64,000 bases of DNA, taken from Talpa occidentalis (Eukaryota; Chordata; Mammalia; Eulipotyphla; Talpidae). Shown here in pieces: positions 58,501-64,000 of this stretch. Position numbers and translations under genes: made by a program. The DNA lies in contig NW_026555331.1 of assembly GCF_014898055.3 (NCBI RefSeq), positions 112,899,194 to 112,963,193 of the forward strand, written 5' to 3'. The notes beneath the pieces are model-generated. The model was not told the DNA's origin. It did no database searches and saw only the letters and a list, made by a program, of their open reading frames with translations. The first letter of the stretch is position 1; the number at the start of each line of letters is the position of its first letter.

Positions 58501-61500
58501 CTAGATTCCTGCTATGAGTGAGACCATCCGGTATTTTTCTTTTTCTTTTTGGCTTATTTCGCTGAGCATGATCCCTTCCAGCGCCATCCATGTTGCTGCA
58601 AATTGCATGTGTTTATCTTTTTTGAATGCTGAGTAATATTCCATGGTATATATGTACCACATCTTCTTGATCCAGTCATCTATTTTTGGGCATTTGGGTT
58701 GTTTCCAAAGCTTAGCTATTGTAAACAGTGCTGCTATAAACATAGGGGTGTAGGTGTTCTTTGGAATTGATGTTTCTGTGTCCTTTGGGTAAATACCTAG
58801 GAGTGGAATTGCTGGATCATATGGAAGCTCTATGTTTAGTAGGTCCAGAAATCTCCATACAGCTTTCCACAGTGGTTGGACCAGTTTGCACTCCCACCAA
58901 CAGTGCAGAAGAGTTCCTTTTTCTCCACACCCTCGCCAACATTTGTTGTTGCTAGTTTTTTTAATATGTGCCATTCTCACTGGTGTGAGATGGTATCTCA
59001 TGGTAGTTTTGATTTGCATTTCCCTGATGACAAGTGATGTTGAACATTTTTTCATATGCCTGTTGGCCATTTGCATTTCCTCTTCAGAGAAGTTTCTTTT
59101 AAGCTCTTCTGCCCATTTTTTGACTGGATTATTTTCTTTGTTGTTGTTGAGTCTCATCAGCTCTTTGCAGATTTTTGTGATCAGTCCTTTATCATTAGTG
59201 TTGGGTGCAAAAATGTTCTCCCAGTTGGTGGGGTTTCTCTTTGTTTTTGTTATTGTCTCTTTTGCTGTGCAAAAGCTCTTTAATTTGATGTAGTCCCAGC
59301 TGTTTATCTTTGCCTTCACTATCACTGCTTTGGGTGATGTGTCTGTAAAGATGTCTTTGATGTGCAAATCACGTAGTGTTTCGCCTATATTTCCTTCTAT
59401 ATATTTTATGGTTTCAGGTCTTATGTCTAGTTCTTTAATCCATTTTGAGTTGATTTTTGTGTATGGTGTGAGGTGGTGGTCAAGCTTCATTCTTTTGCAT
59501 GTAGCGACCCAGTTTTCCCAGCACCATTTATTGAACAAACTTTCTTTGCTCCAATGCATATTCTTTGCTCCTTTGTCAAAGATTAGTTGACCATAAATCT
59601 GTGGGTTTATTTCTGGATTTTCTATTCGATTCCATTGGTCTGTATGTCTGTTCTTGTTCCAATACCATGCAGTTTTGATGATTATGGCTTTGTAGTATAG
59701 TTTGAAGTCTGGGAGTCTGATGCCTCCATTCCCTTCTTTTTTTTTCAGGAGAGCTTTGGCTATTCGGGGTTTTTGGTGATTCCATATGAATTTCATCAAT
59801 AATTGTTCTATTTCTTTGAAGAATGACATTGAAATTTTGATTGGAATAGCATTGAATCTGTATATTGCTTTTGGTAGGATGGCCATTTTAATAATGTTTA
59901 TTCTTCCAATCCATGAGCAGGGGACGTCTCTCCATTTCTTTGTGTCTTCTTCTATTTCCTTTAACAGTGTTTTATAGTTTTCTTTGTATAGGTCCTTTAC
60001 CTCTTTTGTTAGATTTATTCCCAAATATTTGATTTTTTTTGTTTCAATAACAAAAGGGATGGTCTTTTTGATTTCTTCTTCTTCAGATTTATTGTTTGTG
60101 TATAGGAAGGCTACTGACTTTTGCGTGTTGATTTTGTATCCTGCCACTTTACTGAACTGATTGATGAGTTGAATTAGCTTTTCTGTGGAGTTTTTGGGGT
60201 TCTCTATGTATAATATCATATCGTCTGCAAATAGTGATAGTTTGACTTCTTCTTTTCCTATTTGGATTCCTTGGATGTCTTTCTCTTGTCTTATTGCCCT
60301 GGCTAGGACTTCCAGTATTATATTGAAAAGCAATGGTGAGAGTGGACATCCTTGTCTTGTTCCAGATCTTAATGGAATTGCTTTCAGCTTTTCACCATTG
60401 AGAATGATACTGGCTGTTGGCTTGTCATAGATGGCCTTTATGATATTGAGGTATGTTCCTTGTATCCCCAGAATTTCAAGGGCTTTTATCATGAATGGGT
60501 GTTGCACTTTGTCGAAAGCTTTCTCAGCATCTATTGATATTATCATATGGTTTTTATATTTCTTTTTGTTGATGTGTTGGATAACGTTGATTGATTTTCG
60601 GATGTTAAACCATCCTTGTGCCCCTGGAATGAATCCAACTTGGTCGTGGTGAATTATCTTATGGATACATTGTTGGATTCTGATAGCTAAAATTTTATTG
60701 AGGATTTTTGCATCAGTGTTCATTAGGGAGATTGGCCTGTAGTTTTCCTTTTTTGTGTTGTCCTTGTTCGGTTTTGGTATTAGTGTAATGTTGGCTTTAT
60801 AAAACGTGTTTGGTATTGTCCCTTCCTTCTCAATTTTTTGGAAGAGTTTGTGAAGGATAGGCACTAATTCGTCTCTGAATGTTTGGTAGAATTCATTTGT
60901 AAATCCATCAGGTCCTGGGCTTTTGTTTTTGGGGAGGTTTTTTATTACCATTTCAATTTCGCTAATTGTAATTGGTCTGTTTAGGTGTTCTATTTCTTCT
61001 TTATCTAGCTTTGGGTGATTGTAGAGTTGTAGGAATTTGTCCATCTCCTCTAGATTGTTAAACTTGTTTCCATATAACTGTTCATAATATTTACTGATTA
61101 TTCTTTTGATTTCTGCTGTGTCCGTTGTGATTTCTCCTCTTTCATTGATGATCCTGTTTATTTGTGCTTTCTCCCTTTTTTCCTTTGTGAGCCTGGCTAG
61201 GGGTTTGTCTATTTTATTGATTTTTTCAAAGAACCAGCTCTTGGTTTCATTGATCTTTTGGATTGTTTTTTTAGTTTCAATTTCATTTATTTCTGCTTTG
61301 GTTTTTATTATTTCTTTTCTTCTACTGGTTTGGGGTTTTTTGTTGTTCTTTTTCTAGATCTTTGAGCTTCGAGATGAGGTTGTTTCTTTGCGTTCTTTCT
61401 TGTTTCTTGATGTGAGCTTCCATTGCTATATATTTTCCTCTTATTACTGCTTTTGCTGCATCCCATACATTTAGGATATTAGTGTCCTCCTTGTCGTTCA

Positions 61501-62325
61501 ATTCAAAAAATTTTTTAATTTCTTCTTTGATCTCCTCATTAGTCCAATGGTCTTCCAGTAGTGTGGTTTTTAATCTCCATGAGGTAGGAAAGTTCCTTGC
61601 CTTCTTTTTATGGTTTATTTCTAGTTTGATGCCTTCATGGTCAGAAAAGATGGTTGGTATGATTTCAATCTTGGTGTATCTGTTGATGTTTGTCTTGTGC
61701 CCCAGTATGTGATCGATCCTGGAGAATGATCCGTGTGCGCTTGAGAAAAATGTGTACTCCGTTTTTTTGGGTTTAGTGTTCTATAGATGTCTGTTAAGCC
61801 TAATTGCTCTAGGTCCTTATTTAGAGCTTTGGTTTCTTTACTTATTTTTTGTCTTGTTGATCTATCCATTGTTGATAGTGGTGTGTTGAAGTCTCCCACT
61901 ACGTATGTGTTTTCTCTGATGTCTGTTTTCAGAGAGGACAACAGTTGTCTGATATATTTTGGTGCTCCTTCGTTTGGTGAGTATATGTTAATGAGTGTTA
62001 TTTCTTCTTGAAGTATTGTCCCCTTGATCATAATGTAGTGACCATTGGGGTCTCTTTTTATCTTTTTGAGTTTGAAATCTGTTTTATCTGATATAAGTAT
62101 AGCTGTTCCTGCTTTCTTTTTTGGTCCATTTGCTTGTAGGATTGTTTTCCATCCTTTAACTTTGAGCCTATTTTTATCTTTTGTAGCTAAATGTGTTTCC
62201 TGGAGACAGCAAAAGGTTGGGTTTTGTTTCTTAATCCAGGCTGCCACTCTGTGTCTTTTTATTGAAGAGTTTAGTCCATTTACATTTAGAGTTAATATTG
62301 ATATGTTAACATCTGTATTTGCCAT
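58501..62325 (-). pseudogene. LINE-1 ORF2 (endonuclease / reverse transcriptase), two frameshifts
   Basis: ORF2 encodes the AP-type endonuclease and reverse transcriptase that copy L1 RNA at the target site. The first open segment (62325-61621) has LTLNVNGLNS, CLQETHL and VVGDFNTPLS, the metal- and DNA-binding motifs of the endonuclease. The last (61044-58501, 847 codons) has [19 protein letters not shown], the catalytic FADD at its residues 272-275, and a C-terminal [18 protein letters not shown] cysteine motif. The two are in the same frame, but the middle about 400 bp reads in another frame. One shift lies at the 7-base A run (61762-61768), the other between 61325 and 61353. The overall span is 3,825 nt, as expected for an uninterrupted ORF2. 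Confidence 0.93.
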
Positions 62326-62395
62326 TGTGTTTGTCTTTCCTTTGATTTTATTTATTTATTCTTTTAATAACTTTTTTTTTGGCCTTCTTTCATTG

Positions 62396-63508
62396 TTATT
62401 CGTCCCTCTGAGGTTCTGGCTTTAGGACTCCTTGTAGTATTTTTTGGAGTGGGGGTTTAGTTGCAATGAAATTCCGGAGTTTCTGTTTGTCTGGGAAGGT
62501 CCATATTCTTTCTTCAAAGAGGAAGGAGAGCTTTGCGGGATAGAGTTTTCTTGGTTGGCATCTGTTTTCTTGGAGTCTGTTGACTATGTCCCTCCACTCT
62601 CTCCTTGCCCGTAGTGTTTCTTCGGAGAAGTCTGATGTCAGCCTGATTGGTTTTCCTTTGAATGTTATCTGTTTCTTCCCTCTTGCCAGCTTCATTATTT
62701 TTTCCTTGTCATGGATTCTTGGGAGCTTTACTATTATGTGTCTTGCTGTATTTTTCCTTTCGTCGTGGAAGTTTGGTGTTCTTCTTGCTTCTTGTATATC
62801 AATTTTCAGCTCCTTCTTCACATTTGGGAAGTTCTCTTCAATTATCTCTTTGAATATTTTCTCTGTTCCTACATCTCTCTCCTCTCCTTCTGGTATTCCT
62901 ATAACTCTTATATTTCCTTTCCTCATGGAGTCAGATAGTTCCCGAAGTCTTTCTTCATTCTTTTTCCTTCGTACTTCTCTTTCCTTTTCTGTTTTGGTTC
63001 TTTTTATTTCTGTGTCTTCAAGATTACTTATTCGTTCTTCCATTTCATCTATTCTGCTTTCATTGCTTTTCCCAGAATTCTTTAGTTCTTCCATTAATTC
63101 TTTGATCTCCTGCATTTCTTTTACTTCCCTCTTTAGGGACTCAATTTCTTTCTTCTGACCATTGTTTTCCCTCTCTAGGGACTCAATTGCATTCTTCTGA
63201 TCGTTGATTATTTTTCCCTTATCATTGTTTTCCTTTATGACTTCTGTCAGTTTTTTAATCACGGCAATTTTAAATTCTCTTTCTGGAAGGCTCAGAAATT
63301 CTTCCAAGTTATTGTCTTTGCAATCTGGGGGCTGGCTTTCTTTTTGTGGTGTGCTTTTTCTCTGGAGAGTTGCTAGGTTGCGTGTGGTTCTTCTCCTCCC
63401 TACTGTCTGTTTTCTAATTTGCCGTATGCGTTGGGACACTGTGTTGTTGGGACTGGCCGGCATCTTGGGTGGGCTTCTCTGTTCCCCTCTGGTTCTTCCA
63501 GGAGTCAT
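62396..63508 (-). CDS. LINE-1 ORF1 protein, intact (370 aa)
   Basis: ORF1p is the trimeric RNA-binding chaperone that coats L1 RNA. This copy is 370 residues, somewhat longer than the roughly 338 of human ORF1p. It has a basic N-terminus (residues 1-65), a heptad-rich coiled coil (about 76-195, many E/K/L), an RRM-type domain starting at NIRVIGIPEGEE (199-210) and a basic C-terminal domain. No stop or frameshift is seen. The start codon chosen is the first ATG of the open frame, which follows the GC-rich 5' UTR. An upstream alternative start is not visible. Confidence 0.93.
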   Translation of the reverse strand: MTPGRTRGEQRSPPKMPASPNNTVSQRIRQIRKQTVGRRRTTRNLATLQRKSTPQKESQPPDCKDNNLEEFLSLPEREFKIAVIKKLTEVIKENNDKGKIINDQKNAIESLERENNGQKKEIESLKREVKEMQEIKELMEELKNSGKSNESRIDEMEERISNLEDTEIKRTKTEKEREVRRKKNEERLRELSDSMRKGNIRVIGIPEGEERDVGTEKIFKEIIEENFPNVKKELKIDIQEARRTPNFHDERKNTARHIIVKLPRIHDKEKIMKLARGKKQITFKGKPIRLTSDFSEETLRARREWRDIVNRLQENRCQPRKLYPAKLSFLFEERIWTFPDKQKLRNFIATKPPLQKILQGVLKPEPQRDE

Positions 63509-64000
63509 CTGTCAGTTTCAAGCAGCCTTTAATGGAGAAAGGTCCCTGTTCTAAAATGCCGATGTGGGGACACACTCCCCTGTGCGCCTGGTCTGCCCCG
63601 GCGGTGGGTTCCTGCTCCCCTCTGGGCTTGGACTGCAGGCCAGAGGGGGTCTGGCGTGGGCGAACTTCCCCCGCTCACCTCTGGCTCCTGAGGAAGCCTT
63701 CTGCAGGTAGTCTTTACTGAAGAAATGTCCCTGTTCTAAAATGGTGATGTGGGACACACTCCCTGCGCGTCTGGTCTCAGGCACACTCTTCTGCGCGCCT
63801 GGTCTGCCCTGGCTGTGGGTGCTCGCTCTCCCTGTGGGCTCAGACTACTTGTTCGGAAGGAGCCAGGTGTGGGCTAACTCCCCAGCTGGCCACTAGCTCC
63901 TTCAGTAGCCTGTGCTGGCGTCAAGTCGCTAGGTGGCGCCAGAGATCTCTCCTAGAGCCCTTGGGGAGCTGATTTTCCACCCCGTGGGACAGGGAGCAGA
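63509..64000 (-). repeat. LINE-1 5' UTR with 185-bp internal duplication (partial)
   Basis: A GC- and CpG-rich segment, unlike the AT-rich host DNA. The block around CCCTGTTCTAAAATG at 63544 recurs at 63729, with similarity continuing through the CACACTC...GCGCCTGGTCTG region. A further partial copy of the GCGCGCCTGGTCTGCC segment starts near 63781. In L1s this region carries the internal Pol II promoter. Confidence 0.8.

Larger units (their letters stand above)
56186..64000 (+). other. ELAPOR2 intron downstream of exon R (partial)
   Basis: It holds one young antisense SINE and the young antisense L1 that runs off the right edge. The segment 56190-57540 is AT-rich with nothing recognised. 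Confidence 0.75.
58311..64000 (-). mobile_element. LINE-1, near full-length, antisense to ELAPOR2, 5' end off window
   Basis: Reading the minus strand from the right edge, the order is GC-rich 5' UTR, ORF1 (63508-62396), a 70-bp spacer, ORF2 (62325-58501), a 3' UTR with a G-rich tract, and a poly(A) tail seen as T20 at 58311-58330. At least 5.69 kb is present. ORF1 is open throughout and the ORF2 C-terminal 847 codons are open, so this is a young copy. The left flank ends CTTGCATAGTC. The matching right-hand duplication would lie outside the window. Confidence 0.97.

Noticed and set aside
58832..59293. Open frame of 153 codons on the plus strand, hydrophobic
   Set aside because: Antisense shadow of LINE-1 ORF2; the apparent membrane character comes from reversed lysine-rich codons.
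62580..63158. Open frame of 192 codons on the plus strand
   Set aside because: It is the antisense shadow of LINE-1 ORF1. It is serine/phenylalanine-rich, as expected from reversed lysine/glutamate codons.
1..64000. Naming a host species from the SINE family
   Set aside because: I cannot match the SINE to a catalogued family without a search, so any species name would be a guess.

Overview
This is a piece of a placental-mammal nuclear genome. It is AT-rich, densely interspersed, and has spliced coding exons with GT-AG introns, MIR and old LINE-1 fossils, a young tRNA-derived SINE family and a nearly full-length LINE-1. The one host gene I can support is ELAPOR2 (KIAA1324L / EIG121-like), on the + strand. 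Eighteen consecutive internal coding exons lie between 2789 and 56185. Their splice phases all agree, and they join into 2,496 nt, exactly 832 codons, with no stop. From memory of the roughly 1,030-residue family, about 60 residues at the N-terminus (signal peptide exon) lie left of the window. About 130 residues (transmembrane segment and cytoplasmic tail) lie to the right. The encoded stretch is lumenal/extracellular: cysteine-rich repeats, WD-rich and beta-rich segments, and a C-terminal mannose-6-phosphate-receptor-homology-like region.

Layout: 1-2788 intron; 2789-2909 first exon; 2910-16470 a 13.6 kb intron; 16471-24254 six exons; 24255-30991 a 6.7 kb intron; 30992-47793 ten exons; 47794-56058 an 8.3 kb intron; 56059-56185 the last exon seen; 56186-64000 intron. 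This last intron holds a LINE-1 (58311 to beyond 64000) antisense to the gene. The LINE-1 has an intact ORF1, an ORF2 broken by two mutually compensating frameshifts, and a GC-rich 5' UTR with a 185-bp internal tandem duplication.

About a dozen copies of one tRNA-derived SINE family dominate the younger repeats. Most have clear target-site duplications (TSDs), and I see two sequence classes. The family does not look like the dog, horse, cattle, pig, camelid or vespertilionid-bat SINEs as I remember them. The host is therefore probably a laurasiatherian from a less familiar lineage, and I cannot name the species. Older material includes MIRs, 5'-truncated L1 3' ends and probable MER-type DNA transposon remnants.

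I see no second protein gene, no RNA gene, no CRISPR array and no evidence of an exotic gene system. The points most worth a second look are structural: a dimeric SINE inserted as a unit, a SINE starting 25 bp after the exon-12 splice donor, a SINE with apparent 3' transduction, nested insertions resolved by two sets of TSDs, unexplained local duplications in introns, a candidate cryptic exon, and the near-intact L1.
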